In this document: one piece after another, positions 17,001 to 24,552 of the stretch
How the letters are laid out: every line of letters starts with the position of its first letter
Numbering within the stretch: the first letter of the stretch is position 1
From: Verrucomicrobiales bacterium
GTDB taxonomy: Bacteria; Verrucomicrobiota; Verrucomicrobiia; Limisphaerales; UBA9464
DNA length: 64,000 nucleotides
Reading direction: 5' to 3'
Assembly (NCBI GenBank): GCA_027488845.1
Contig: JAIYBC010000066.1
Location: 1 to 64,000, forward strand
Made by a program: the position numbers and the translations under genes
The notes under the pieces: generated by a model
The model's database searches: none
Told to the model about the DNA's origin: nothing
What the model saw: only the letters and a program-made list of their open reading frames with translations

Positions 17001-17492
17001 TCCCACCGTCGGGGCGGTCTGATGTCCCACGACGCGTCCCTGGACCCGAAGCCGGATCGCGTCGAGGCGGTTGGAGTGCGCCTGTTCGAGACCCGCGTCG
17101 ATCGGGTCCGGAAGCGGGCTGGTGCCGAGGGGGCGGACCGACGCCTGCTGGATCCAGGTCCTCCCTTCGTTTTCGGCGGCACGGCCCGTGATCTCGATCC
17201 GTTCCCCCGGCGGATGCAGCGAACTGGACTGTAGGAGGACCCGGACCGGCCCAAGGTCATCGACGCAATAGAGCCGGTTGGGACGCGATTGAAAAAGCAC
17301 CACCGCCTCGATGCGGACCGGTTTCCCCGACCCCGCGTGTCCCAGGATCTCCGGGGACTGGATCGTCACCGGTGGCCCGTCAACGGGAGCCGAGACGGCG
17401 GCCCCAAGGGTGGGCACCGCGGCCAACGCCAACGCCAGGCCAACGGCGATGGGACGGAATTCAATTCGAGGTGATGTGGGGACCGAGGCCAC
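14061..17492 (-). CDS. Multi-domain sensor histidine kinase
   Basis: The 1143-residue protein has a signal/first membrane segment (about 15-35), an extracytoplasmic region of two similar beta-rich units (about 55-235) that look like OB folds, a second membrane helix (about 247-264), PAS (about 275-390), GAF (about 405-560), coiled coil, second GAF (about 610-760), second PAS (about 775-890), a HisKA helix with the phospho-His in VSHEFRTP (His924), and an ATPase domain with N (NLLSNAVKF), G1 (DKGAGIP) and G2 (GTGLGLAV) boxes. It starts with GTG at 17492, which places the signal segment correctly. The response regulator overlaps its stop. The signal sensed is unknown. Confidence 0.9.
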   Translation of the reverse strand: MASVPTSPRIEFRPIAVGLALALAAVPTLGAAVSAPVDGPPVTIQSPEILGHAGSGKPVRIEAVVLFQSRPNRLYCVDDLGPVRVLLQSSSLHPPGERIEITGRAAENEGRTWIQQASVRPLGTSPLPDPIDAGLEQAHSNRLDAIRLRVQGRVVGHQTAPTVGQGRESILLEDGTAASQGLFHIRLPHGTGVRERFPIDAVLRVTGLSIVEVGTPDHHVVSIYPYRLEEVELIDTPWLDRDKLRIGAALASAALLLGGLWLHGQRREMKVVRQSEERLRALGEHSFDATCVLDQEGSVRFMTAAARRFLGSMKGEEAATRDGFFSSVHPEDLPRLSKALQEVLDRPSTPKRITGYRILGPDGSIRWAESVITNCLGVPGVEGLVVNLHDITEQSEAFQALARAAELQRHIAAFATSLSPLYEERDVLREVIRKCISHLGFADCVIYLLDADRQVLVQAAALGPKDLDGLGVRDPIEIPVGRGIVGTAAANATTIRVDDTRTDARYIVDDAVRLSEIAVPIVADGTVLGVIDSEHPNAGFFTEDHASILGSIAFLCANKIVRARTDRRLQELNRELERRIAERTAELRGSNERLTLEIGERARAELVQRALFEISEAVHSAEDLPHLYQRIHTTIGTLMPARNFYIALHDPGSGLVSFPYFQDETDPPPPPRKGRRGMTEYVLRTGRAMLVGLKEIRRLKESGEYEQSGHPAAIWLGVPLQFQGTTFGVMAVQDHGNPTAFGEEDKRLLNFVAGQTALAIERKRSGEQLRERTRRLHESEERFRRTFAALPSSVSLVRLDDLRFVEVNDAVVASSGYSREELLGQTTLELGIWARDDQRTDFFRRLASDGSVRDMEASMRRKSGHVDVVMISAETLEMDGVPHILTLSINITERKQAEEELLKSLARERELSRLKSEFVSLVSHEFRTPIGIIHSSAEILERYIDRIPDSERLEHLKTIQGHSWRMASLMEAVLVFGRADAGKLEFQAMDFDLTASLQRWMDEYVRAAQVESRIRTHLCELPRKAYGDPDLLRHIFTNLLSNAVKFSPPGSEVQVTLERDATDAVLTVQDKGAGIPEADRALLFTAFHRGANVRHVPGTGLGLAVIRRCLDLHRGSIQIDSTEGNGTCVTVRVALFPQDSPSP

Positions 17493-17563
17493 GTATGCGC
17501 CTGCCTACGGCAAAGGTCGGATCGGGTCGATACGCCGTTTGGCGTAGGCGTCGGTGGGCGCGT

Positions 17564-18334
17564 TCAACCGGGCAGCGTGCGGACGACGCCGTCGGGCGCG
17601 AGGCCGGCCACGAGATCCCAGCGATTGGGGCTGAGGCAGAGGGGTAGGTCGCCGGAGAGATCCGGTTCGGCGGCAAGGCGTCGGCCGTTCCGTGCGTGAC
17701 GGGCCACCTGCACACCCTCGGCGACGTGCATCCGGTGGGTGGCCCTGGCGATGGCCGCCGAGTCGTCGGGTCTGGACCCTGCGGACTCGCCGTAGGCCGC
17801 CCAGAGGCGGTCGACCAGGGCACCCGCGGCGAAGGTGTCCTCGAACGAGGCGTTCTCGAGGGTTCCACTGCAGACGAGGACCAGTCTTCCGGGCAACCGC
17901 AGCAGCAGGTGCCGGGCGATGGCGTCGAGGTTGGTCATGGATCCGATCAGCACGGACCGTGACCCACGGGACGCGTGGAGTGCGCGTGTCCCGTTGGTGG
18001 TGGTCATGATGATCTCCCTTCCGGCCACCCGTTCCCGGGTGAATTCCCGTGGCGAATTGCCGAGGTCGAAGTCGGTTCCGCCGCTCAGTGCGGCCAGTAT
18101 TCGATGGCCATCCCGTTCCCCGGCGAGGAGGGCTCCCGGGTGGTGACGCTTCAACTCCAGTGCCGAGGGGATGTCCGCGGCGGGGCGGATTCCGGCGGCG
18201 CCGTTGCCCAACGCCTCCAGCATCGTCGAGGTCGCGCGGAGGACGTCGAACACGACGCAGGTCGTCCCGCCCAGGTCGGTCCCGGACAACTGCCGGAACT
18301 CCGCCGGCGTGAAGAGCACCTCGAGGTGGAGCAT
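17564..18334 (-). CDS. ComB-like 2-phosphosulfolactate phosphatase family protein
   Basis: The 256-residue protein carries the ComB family signatures VFDVLRATST near the N-terminus and IIMTTTNGTRAL in the middle, then CSGTLENASFEDTFAAGAL. ComB removes phosphate from 2-phospho-3-sulfolactate in coenzyme M synthesis, but the family is widespread in bacteria that do not make coenzyme M, and the true substrate here is open. No other coenzyme M or sulfolactate gene is in the window. The start at 18334 lies 5 bp after the PQQ-type gene, so both are probably in one transcript. Confidence 0.8.
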   Translation of the reverse strand: MLHLEVLFTPAEFRQLSGTDLGGTTCVVFDVLRATSTMLEALGNGAAGIRPAADIPSALELKRHHPGALLAGERDGHRILAALSGGTDFDLGNSPREFTRERVAGREIIMTTTNGTRALHASRGSRSVLIGSMTNLDAIARHLLLRLPGRLVLVCSGTLENASFEDTFAAGALVDRLWAAYGESAGSRPDDSAAIARATHRMHVAEGVQVARHARNGRRLAAEPDLSGDLPLCLSPNRWDLVAGLAPDGVVRTLPG

Positions 18335-18339
18335 CGCGT

Positions 18340-19668
18340 TCAGTTCCTGGGAAGGTTCCCGGAGAACGCGTGGATCGACGTGGCGGTGCGGACCAGGACC
18401 TGGCCGTCGGCCAAGGCGACGCTGCCCTTGCACGGCGACTCCCCCTGGAAGGCATGGGAACCCAGCACCTCGAACTGTTCTCCGGCGGACAGCGCGAACA
18501 CGGTTCCATTTTCGTCGTGGCAGTACAGCTTGCCATCGGCCGCCGAGGGCGAACCCCAGATCGGCCCGCTGCCGGGAACCTTTCCGGACCAGACCTTGGA
18601 GCCGTCCTTCGGATTCAACTTCGAGAGCACCCGCTTCTGCCCATCCAGCACGAAGACATGGTCCTGATAAAGGCAGGGCGTGCTCCAGTCGGTGGGGGCG
18701 TCGCGGAACTCCCAGGCCCGGTGGGTCTGGGTCACGTCGCCGGAACCGCCCCCGCGGAAGGCCACGACCGGCTGACCCTTCGGACCGGAGGCGAGGACGA
18801 ATCCGCCGGCCACCACGGGAGAGGTCACGATGCGGTACCAGTCGTCCCGCTTCTCATAGAGCCGCGCGCGCCAGATCTCCCCGCCGTCGCCGAACCGGTG
18901 GCCGGAGACGTGGTCGCCGCCGACGACGACCAGTTCCGGACCGTTCGGGCCCTTGAAGGCGACCGGTGTCGCATAGGACTCGCCGCTCTCCTTGGTCGAG
19001 TCCGTCTTGCGGACATGGCGCCAGAGGTCCTTGCCGGTGGCCGGGTCCACGCAGAGGACGAAGGATTCGCGCGTGGGTTTGCCGTCGAAGCGGGGGTAGT
19101 CCTGAGGCATCTCGTCCCGCTGGAGCACGGGGAGGTAGAGGCGGCCTTCGTGCAGGAGCGGGCTGGCGCCATAGAGCCACATGATGGCGAAGTTGCCGTA
19201 CTCCTTGCCGAGGTTCCGCTGCCAGAGGGGTTTTCCGTCGAGGTCGAACGCGGCGAAATCGCCGGTTCCGAAGAGGACCACGACGCGTTCGGAGTCCACC
19301 ACCGGGGAAGGGGCGCACATGTTGTTCCTGCCGACCTCGCGATCGCCGATGCCCACCGTCCGGCGCCACAGTTCCTTGCCCGACTTCCGGTCGAGGCAGA
19401 GGAGGAGGAGGTTCTTCTCGGCATCCGGCGAGGTGAGGAAGATCCGGTCTCCGGACAGGACCGGAGTGGAACCGGCCTTGCCGGGGAGGGCGGTGCTCCA
19501 GGCGAGGTTCTCCGGACCCAGCCTGGCCGGAAGGGAAAGAGCCGGGGAGGATCCGTTTTGACGAGGGCCACGCCACTGGGACCAGTCGCCCTCGGCGGCG
19601 GAACCCGCCGGGACCAGTGCGAGGAGGACGGAGATGCCAAGAATTCGGCAGGCGCGAAGCGGTGTCAT
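18340..19668 (-). CDS. Secreted PQQ-type beta-propeller protein
   Basis: The 442-residue protein has a signal peptide (LGISVLLALVPAGSAAEG) followed by the DWSQWRGPRQNG opening typical of PQQ-like propeller proteins in PVC bacteria. Repeated blades show PQQ-repeat character (LLCLDRKSGKELWRR, VLCVDPATGKDLWRHV, VLSKLNPKDGSKVW). It is periplasmic or secreted. The family includes BamB and alcohol dehydrogenase relatives, but I see no dehydrogenase calcium or heme site, so a structural or binding role is as likely. It lies 75 bp after the SIS gene. Confidence 0.8.
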   Translation of the reverse strand: MTPLRACRILGISVLLALVPAGSAAEGDWSQWRGPRQNGSSPALSLPARLGPENLAWSTALPGKAGSTPVLSGDRIFLTSPDAEKNLLLLCLDRKSGKELWRRTVGIGDREVGRNNMCAPSPVVDSERVVVLFGTGDFAAFDLDGKPLWQRNLGKEYGNFAIMWLYGASPLLHEGRLYLPVLQRDEMPQDYPRFDGKPTRESFVLCVDPATGKDLWRHVRKTDSTKESGESYATPVAFKGPNGPELVVVGGDHVSGHRFGDGGEIWRARLYEKRDDWYRIVTSPVVAGGFVLASGPKGQPVVAFRGGGSGDVTQTHRAWEFRDAPTDWSTPCLYQDHVFVLDGQKRVLSKLNPKDGSKVWSGKVPGSGPIWGSPSAADGKLYCHDENGTVFALSAGEQFEVLGSHAFQGESPCKGSVALADGQVLVRTATSIHAFSGNLPRN

Positions 19669-19743
19669 GGATTCAGTGGTGTTGCTGGCTGGCGGATGGA
19701 CGACCGGACCGCAGGTCCATTCGAAGAGGTCGCCGAATCGCGG

Positions 19744-20478
19744 TCACAGGTGGCGGATGTGGGAGCGGTACTTCTTCAGGAGGCGGTCGTTGTGGTCGTC
19801 GCCGTTGGTGTTGCTGCTGACATAGACCTCGGGGTCGACGCCCTTCTTGACGAGGTCCTCGATCGCCTGGACCACCAAGAGGTTGATGATCAAGGCGCCG
19901 GTGATCGTGGAAGGCGGACCGACGCGGTAGGAAAGTCCCTCGATCTGGATCGCGGCGTCGCCGTCGACACCACAGTTGTCGATCACGAGATCCGCGACCT
20001 CGGCCAAGCGCTTTCCGGAGGCATGCCGGGAGGGCCATCGGAAGGTCTGGTCGACATTGGTGATCGCGACCGTGCGAAGTCCGCGGCTCCGGGCTTCGAG
20101 GACCATCTCGACGGGAACCGCGTTCCGTCCGCCGTTTGAGGCGACCACGATGACGTCGCCGGCTTGGACCGGGTACTTGTCGAGGATTCTCGCGGCGAGC
20201 CCGCTTTCCCGTTCCAGGTAGGTCGCCTCGATCGCGTTCAGGTGGAGCATCAGGGTTTCTTCGAGGATCGGGACGGCCTTGGCGAGGTGGCCGGCGCGGT
20301 AAAAGACCTCCTCGGCCAGCAGGTGGGAATGTCCGGTGCCGAAGGCGTAGAGGAAACGTCCCGACGCGAGGGCCTCGGCGATCCAGCCGCCGGCGGTGGT
20401 GATGGCGTTGCGCTGGGAATCGGCGACCCGGTTGAACTGGTTCCGGGCCTCTTGGACGAATTGGTCGTAGGCGGACAT
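19744..20478 (-). CDS. SIS-domain sugar-phosphate protein
   Basis: The 244-residue cytosolic protein starts MSAYDQFVQEARNQF and has a SIS (sugar isomerase) fold: FLYAFGTGHSHLLAEEVFYR and the phosphosugar-binding stretch DVIVVASNGGRN, with a conserved DNCGVDGDA near the C-terminus. It resembles predicted phosphosugar isomerases or binding proteins (UPF0309-like, also relatives of GmhA and MurQ). The reaction is not known. It is divergent from the prenyl synthase gene. Confidence 0.8.
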   Translation of the reverse strand: MSAYDQFVQEARNQFNRVADSQRNAITTAGGWIAEALASGRFLYAFGTGHSHLLAEEVFYRAGHLAKAVPILEETLMLHLNAIEATYLERESGLAARILDKYPVQAGDVIVVASNGGRNAVPVEMVLEARSRGLRTVAITNVDQTFRWPSRHASGKRLAEVADLVIDNCGVDGDAAIQIEGLSYRVGPPSTITGALIINLLVVQAIEDLVKKGVDPEVYVSSNTNGDDHNDRLLKKYRSHIRHL

Positions 20479-20570
20479 GGCAGGATTCGAGGGCCAAAGG
20501 ATCGTCGACGGACGTCCAATCTCAACGCCGAAACCCGATGGCGGAGCGTACAATGCCTTGGACGCGGTGT

Positions 20571-20598
20571 TTGACCCTTCACCGACTGCACTCATAGT
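20571..20598 (+). promoter_or_regulatory. Candidate sigma-70 promoter before the prenyl synthase
   Basis: TTGACC (20571-20576) and CATAGT (20593-20598) are 16 bases apart; they match 5/6 and 4/6 of the consensus. Transcription would begin near 20605, only about 8 bases before ATG 20613 but 26 bases before the in-frame ATG 20631, which favours the later start. Confidence 0.4.
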
Positions 20599-20612
20599 GT
20601 GCGCCAACGTCG

Positions 20613-21644
20613 ATGTCAGCATCGCTCTCCATGACAGAAAACCTCGCCGCGGAGTTGGTCTCAGGGGACTGGGATCCGGTTGTGGCACCGGTCCGGGCCT
20701 TTCTGGACCGCGTTTCTACGCGTCTGGAGGACCAGGTATCCGGCTTCGAACCCGAGATCGCGGAATACGCGCGCTACGCCCTGGAGAACCAGGGCAAGCA
20801 GCTGCGTCCGACCCTCGTCGCGCTTTCGGGCGGCGCAGTGGGGACGTTGAACGAGAGTTCGGTGACGATCGCGGTGATCATCGAGATGATCCATCTGGCC
20901 ACCCTCGTCCATGACGACATCATGGACGAGGCGCGCATCCGTCGGCGTCGGCCCACGCTCGCCACCCGTTGGGGCAACGAGGTGGCCGTGCTGCTTGGCG
21001 ACTGCCTTTTCGCCCATGCACTCCGTCTGGCAGCGGAGCTTTCCGCCAACGACGTGTGTCGGTTGGTCGCCGCCAGCAGCGGCCGGGTTTGTTCTGGCGA
21101 GATCCTTCAGAGCCACCGTCGCCGTCGCTGGTCCGTGGACCGTTCGGACTACTACAAGGTCATCGAGATGAAGACCGCCGAGCTCTTCGCGCTCTCGTGC
21201 GACCTCGGGGCGCGGTTGGCCGGTGGAACCCCCGAGGAGGCTTCGGCGCTTCGGCGCTACGGCATCTCCCTCGGCACGGCGTACCAGATCTACGACGACT
21301 GCCTGGACCTATTCGGTGCGGAGACCGCGGCCGGCAAGTCCTTGGGAACCGACCTGGCCAGCGGGAAGGTGACCCTTCCGCTGATTGTCTACCTGGAGCG
21401 CTCCAGCGAGGCCGACCGCCGGAGGGTCACCGGATGGCTGGAGTCGTGGCAGCCGGAACGCTTTGCGGAAGTGCGGGCGGAATTGGATTCGGTGGACGCA
21501 TTGGGAGAATCCCGCAGGGTCATTGGAGAATTCTTGAACGACGCGGACTCGGCCCTGTCGATCCTCCGTGCCGGCCCTGAGGCGGATGCACTGGTGGCCT
21601 TGAACCGATTTCTGGCACGCCAAACCGCCTTGCTCGCCGGCTAG
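20613..21644 (+). CDS. ispB: Long-chain polyprenyl diphosphate synthase
   Basis: The 343-residue protein has both aspartate-rich motifs of trans-prenyltransferases: DDIMD (residues 101-105) with downstream RRRRPTL, and YDDCLD with the GKSLGTD stretch. It condenses isopentenyl diphosphate onto an allylic primer to make the isoprenoid tail of a quinone. Chain length cannot be read reliably here; octaprenyl or heptaprenyl is likely. The product fits a respiring cell and the oxidase locus at 29-38 kb. Start 20631 (MTENLAAEL) is an alternative. The ECF sigma gene follows 6 bp after the stop. Confidence 0.88.
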   Translation: MSASLSMTENLAAELVSGDWDPVVAPVRAFLDRVSTRLEDQVSGFEPEIAEYARYALENQGKQLRPTLVALSGGAVGTLNESSVTIAVIIEMIHLATLVHDDIMDEARIRRRRPTLATRWGNEVAVLLGDCLFAHALRLAAELSANDVCRLVAASSGRVCSGEILQSHRRRRWSVDRSDYYKVIEMKTAELFALSCDLGARLAGGTPEEASALRRYGISLGTAYQIYDDCLDLFGAETAAGKSLGTDLASGKVTLPLIVYLERSSEADRRRVTGWLESWQPERFAEVRAELDSVDALGESRRVIGEFLNDADSALSILRAGPEADALVALNRFLARQTALLAG

Positions 21645-21650
21645 CGAGCC

Positions 21651-22298
21651 GTGAGTGTCGCCTTGTTGATGGAACCGCCCGCAGAGTCGGCGCAGCCGAA
21701 CCGTCCCACGTCGGCCGCCGACGAGGTGGCGGAGGTGCGAAAACTGGTCCGGGAAGCCCAATCCGGCGACCTGAGCGCCTACGATGAACTCGTCCGGCGG
21801 CACCAGGAACGGATCTACGGGTTGTGCTACCACATGACGTCGAACCATGAGGATGCGCATGACTTGGCCCAGGACGCGTTCGTGAAGGCGTGGCAGGCGA
21901 TCCGGACGTTCAAGGGCGACGCGAGCTTCTACACCTGGGTCTACCGGATCGCGGTCAACACCTGCCTCAACCATCTCAAGACCAAGCGGAACCGGACCCT
22001 GCATCTGAGCCTGAACGACCTGGAGATCAATCCGGAGAACGATCCGGAACTTGTGGCCTTGGTTTCCGAGAGGACGCCGCGTCGGGATGCGGGGCTCTCG
22101 GAGCTGCACCGGAGATTGAACGAGTCGATGCTCAAGCTTTCTGAGGAGCATCGGGCTGTGGTTACGATGCATGACATCCAGGGCATGCCCCACGACGAGA
22201 TCGCCAAGGTCCTGGGTGTGAATCCAGGGACGGTCCGATCCCGCCTGTTCTATGCGAGGCAGCAGCTGCAGGCATGGCTTTCCGATTTGGTGGGTTGA
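21651..22298 (+). CDS. ECF-type RNA polymerase sigma factor
   Basis: The 215-residue protein has sigma-70 region 2 (YDELVRRHQERIYGLCYHMT, DLAQDAFVKAW, FYTWVYRIAVNTCLNHLK) and region 4 (LSEEHRAVVTMHDIQGMPHD, then VNPGTVRSRLFYARQQL). It is an RpoE-like alternative sigma factor. It starts with GTG at 21651 or ATG at 21669; both precede region 2. The next gene codes for a small single-helix membrane protein and is the candidate anti-sigma factor. Confidence 0.9.
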   Translation: MSVALLMEPPAESAQPNRPTSAADEVAEVRKLVREAQSGDLSAYDELVRRHQERIYGLCYHMTSNHEDAHDLAQDAFVKAWQAIRTFKGDASFYTWVYRIAVNTCLNHLKTKRNRTLHLSLNDLEINPENDPELVALVSERTPRRDAGLSELHRRLNESMLKLSEEHRAVVTMHDIQGMPHDEIAKVLGVNPGTVRSRLFYARQQLQAWLSDLVG

Positions 22299-22321
22299 GT
22301 TTGGATTCGGTTTTGAAAGAC

Positions 22322-22822
22322 ATGAACCACGACGAACAAGAAGAGATCCAGAAGCTGCTCCGGTTGAAGCGTCACGAGGTTCCGCCTCCCGGCTATTTCC
22401 GGGATTTCTCCGCCGGTGTGATGGCAAGGATCCACCGCGAGGAAGCGACGAGACCGGTCCCGTGGTGGCGTAGACAAACCCTTCCTTGGAGTCCGTCGGC
22501 TCGGATGGCCTGGTCGAACGCCCTGACGCTCGTCGGACTTGGAGTGGTCGCGTGTTCCCTCTACATCACCTCGGTCACGGGGCCGGAAGGGAATCCCTCC
22601 CTGATCACGTCCCAACCCCAATTGGGTGGCCTTGGACTGGGCTCGGAGTCCAAGGGATCCCTGGTTCCGAACACTTCCCTGCTGTCGATGGAGTCGCCCA
22701 TCGAGATCCGCATGATCCCGATCCGGGCCACGGCGCCGGCCGACACCAACCCGTTTCCACAGGGGTTGTTCCAGCTCCCCGAGAATCCCTCGGTCCGAGT
22801 CGGTTTCGGTCCGAACCGTTGA
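22322..22822 (+). CDS. Candidate anti-sigma membrane protein
   Basis: The 166-residue protein starts MNHDEQEEIQKLL, has a cytoplasmic region of about 60 residues containing PPPGYFRDFSAGVMARI, one membrane helix (NALTLVGLGVVACSLYI) and a periplasmic tail rich in Ser/Pro. The position 23 bp after the ECF sigma gene and the topology fit an anti-sigma factor. The HxxxCxxC zinc motif of ZAS anti-sigma proteins is absent. A GAAAGA run lies just before ATG 22322; an earlier ATG at 22274 would overlap the sigma gene. Regulation of the sigma factor is inferred from context only. Confidence 0.55.
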   Translation: MNHDEQEEIQKLLRLKRHEVPPPGYFRDFSAGVMARIHREEATRPVPWWRRQTLPWSPSARMAWSNALTLVGLGVVACSLYITSVTGPEGNPSLITSQPQLGGLGLGSESKGSLVPNTSLLSMESPIEIRMIPIRATAPADTNPFPQGLFQLPENPSVRVGFGPNR

Positions 22823-22916
22823 CCCGAGCGGCGCGCAGTCCCGTCCGATTGGAGCAGCGCCCAGTGGCTTGAAGCCGCTGGAAGTGACAGTGATCGGAGA
22901 GTGGGACCAACGAAGA

Positions 22917-22946
22917 GGCCCTGGAATATCTGTTCCAGGGCCCTTT
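22917..22946 (+). terminator. Hairpin terminator after the sigma operon
   Basis: A perfect 10-bp stem (GGCCCTGGAA / TTCCAGGGCC, 22917-22926 with 22933-22942) has a 6-base loop and a short CTTT tail on the plus strand. It sits between two converging transcription units and may serve both. Confidence 0.65.
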
Positions 22947-22998
22947 CTGCGTTTGGATCGGGCACATAGACCGATCCGATCCGAAGGTCTTTTCCCGC

Positions 22999-24372
22999 TC
23001 AGCTGGTGCGGACGAAGAAGACGGTCAGCTTCTTCTCGCCTTTGCCGATCGTCCAGGTAAGGCGACCCGCCTCGTTCACCAGGGCATCGAAGTTCAGCTT
23101 CTCCCCGCCGGACTCTGCATTGAGGAGGTAGCGACCTTCGGAGCGCATCCACGAGCCGTCCAAAGAGGCCAGTGCCGGAATCGAGATGGCACCACCCTGA
23201 TTGGCGCCCGCAGGGCGGGCGGCCGTCGCGGCCGGGGCTGCAGGGGCTCCCGCCGGAGGCAGGCCGTAGCGTGCGAGATACGAATTTCGGACCGCGGACG
23301 GATCCTGCGCGGCATCGGTTGCGGCGGCTTCCGGCGCCGGCGCCGGTGCGGCCACCTCGGCCACCTTCATGACGAACTTGCCGTCGGGATAGGCGACGAG
23401 GGTCACCCCGGCCAGGACCGGAGCCAGAACCTCGCGGATCTTCTTCATCTCAGCCGGGCTTGCGTTCAGTCGCGAGCGCTTGAGCGCGGTGAAGACGGCA
23501 CCCGGATCCATGCGCCAACGGCCAAGGATCCGCTCATCCTCGTAGCGCGGGGAAACGCCGGTCTCGAGGTACTGGCGGAAATCCTTCAGGTCCAGACGCG
23601 CAAAGGTATCCATCAGCGACGCGTTGTTCAGCACGGCCAAGGTCTTCGGGTGATTCAGCATCGGGGCCAGCGCCGGCTGTTCCTGGAGCATCTTCTGGTA
23701 TTCCTGGTCGCCACCGATATCGGCGAACTCGGGTGCCTCGGCGAGGGCGAGGAAGGGTGGGTAGTTCTCGACGCGTCCGTGGAGCAGGGGATTGCCGTGC
23801 AGGATCCCGAGGATGTCCGAAACCTCGTAGAACTTGGCCGGGGTCGTATCCAAGGCGGCGAAGGTCTTGGACCAGCCCGTGGCGTCCATGTCCTGGCGGA
23901 TCTGTCCGAGATAGCGGACGGGCGTGGCCTCGCCGGACTCGCTGGTGGTCTGCACCACGAGATAGCCCTGGCGGTAGATGTACTTGCCGACCCCGAAGAA
24001 GACGCAGATGCCGCAGACGAGTCCGACGAAGAGGCCGGAGGCCTGGTTGGCGCGCTCGAACGACTGGCGGGTCGGCTCGTCGGTGCGGTACTTGAAGTGG
24101 TGTTCGACGGGGCGGTGCACGGCGACGCCGATGCCGAAAAAGACGCCGAAGACGATGAGGAAGGCGAAGAGGCCGGGGAGGAGCTTCAGCGCGACCTGGT
24201 CGGTGACCCCCATGGCGGCGAGAGCGGGTCCGAGCAGTCCGCCGAGGAGGCCGGTGAGGGCCAATCCCAAGGCAGCGCCGATCAAACCGAGGCCGGAGCG
24301 GATGGCCCCGGATTGGTGGCCGACGAGGCCGAAGCCTCCGACGAGCAGTCCCGCGAGAACCCAGATGAGCAT
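22999..24372 (-). CDS. CvpA-type membrane protein with long C-terminal extension
   Basis: The 457-residue protein begins with three or four membrane helices (WVLAGLLVGGFGLVGH, LGLALTGLLGGLLGPAL, FAFLIVFGVFFGIGVAV, GLFVGLVCGICVFFGV) in the manner of CvpA/colicin V production proteins, which are about 160 residues long. A non-membrane extension of about 280 residues follows, with an Ala/Pro-rich linker (about 350-400) before a beta-rich tail ending LTVFFVRTS. CvpA proteins are linked to envelope homeostasis, with an unclear biochemical role. The start at 24372 sits directly at the first helix. Confidence 0.65.
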   Translation of the reverse strand: MLIWVLAGLLVGGFGLVGHQSGAIRSGLGLIGAALGLALTGLLGGLLGPALAAMGVTDQVALKLLPGLFAFLIVFGVFFGIGVAVHRPVEHHFKYRTDEPTRQSFERANQASGLFVGLVCGICVFFGVGKYIYRQGYLVVQTTSESGEATPVRYLGQIRQDMDATGWSKTFAALDTTPAKFYEVSDILGILHGNPLLHGRVENYPPFLALAEAPEFADIGGDQEYQKMLQEQPALAPMLNHPKTLAVLNNASLMDTFARLDLKDFRQYLETGVSPRYEDERILGRWRMDPGAVFTALKRSRLNASPAEMKKIREVLAPVLAGVTLVAYPDGKFVMKVAEVAAPAPAPEAAATDAAQDPSAVRNSYLARYGLPPAGAPAAPAATAARPAGANQGGAISIPALASLDGSWMRSEGRYLLNAESGGEKLNFDALVNEAGRLTWTIGKGEKKLTVFFVRTS

Positions 24373-24552
24373 GGAAGCCACGCTAGAAACTTGCGTGCCG
24401 CGGCGCACGCGGAAAATTCCGGTGCGTTCCAGGGCCTTCCCTGCGGAACAGGGAATTGGTCTCGAAGGCAAAGGCGCGAAATCCGCACTTCCCGCGGGAG
24501 ACTCACGCGTGGAGCCGAATCCAACCACTTGCCCTGACCCCGGCGGGTTTCC

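Noticed and set aside
17564-18334. Naming the ComB-like gene comB with a coenzyme M role
   Set aside because: The family signature is clear but the pathway is absent from the window and the family is broadly spread.
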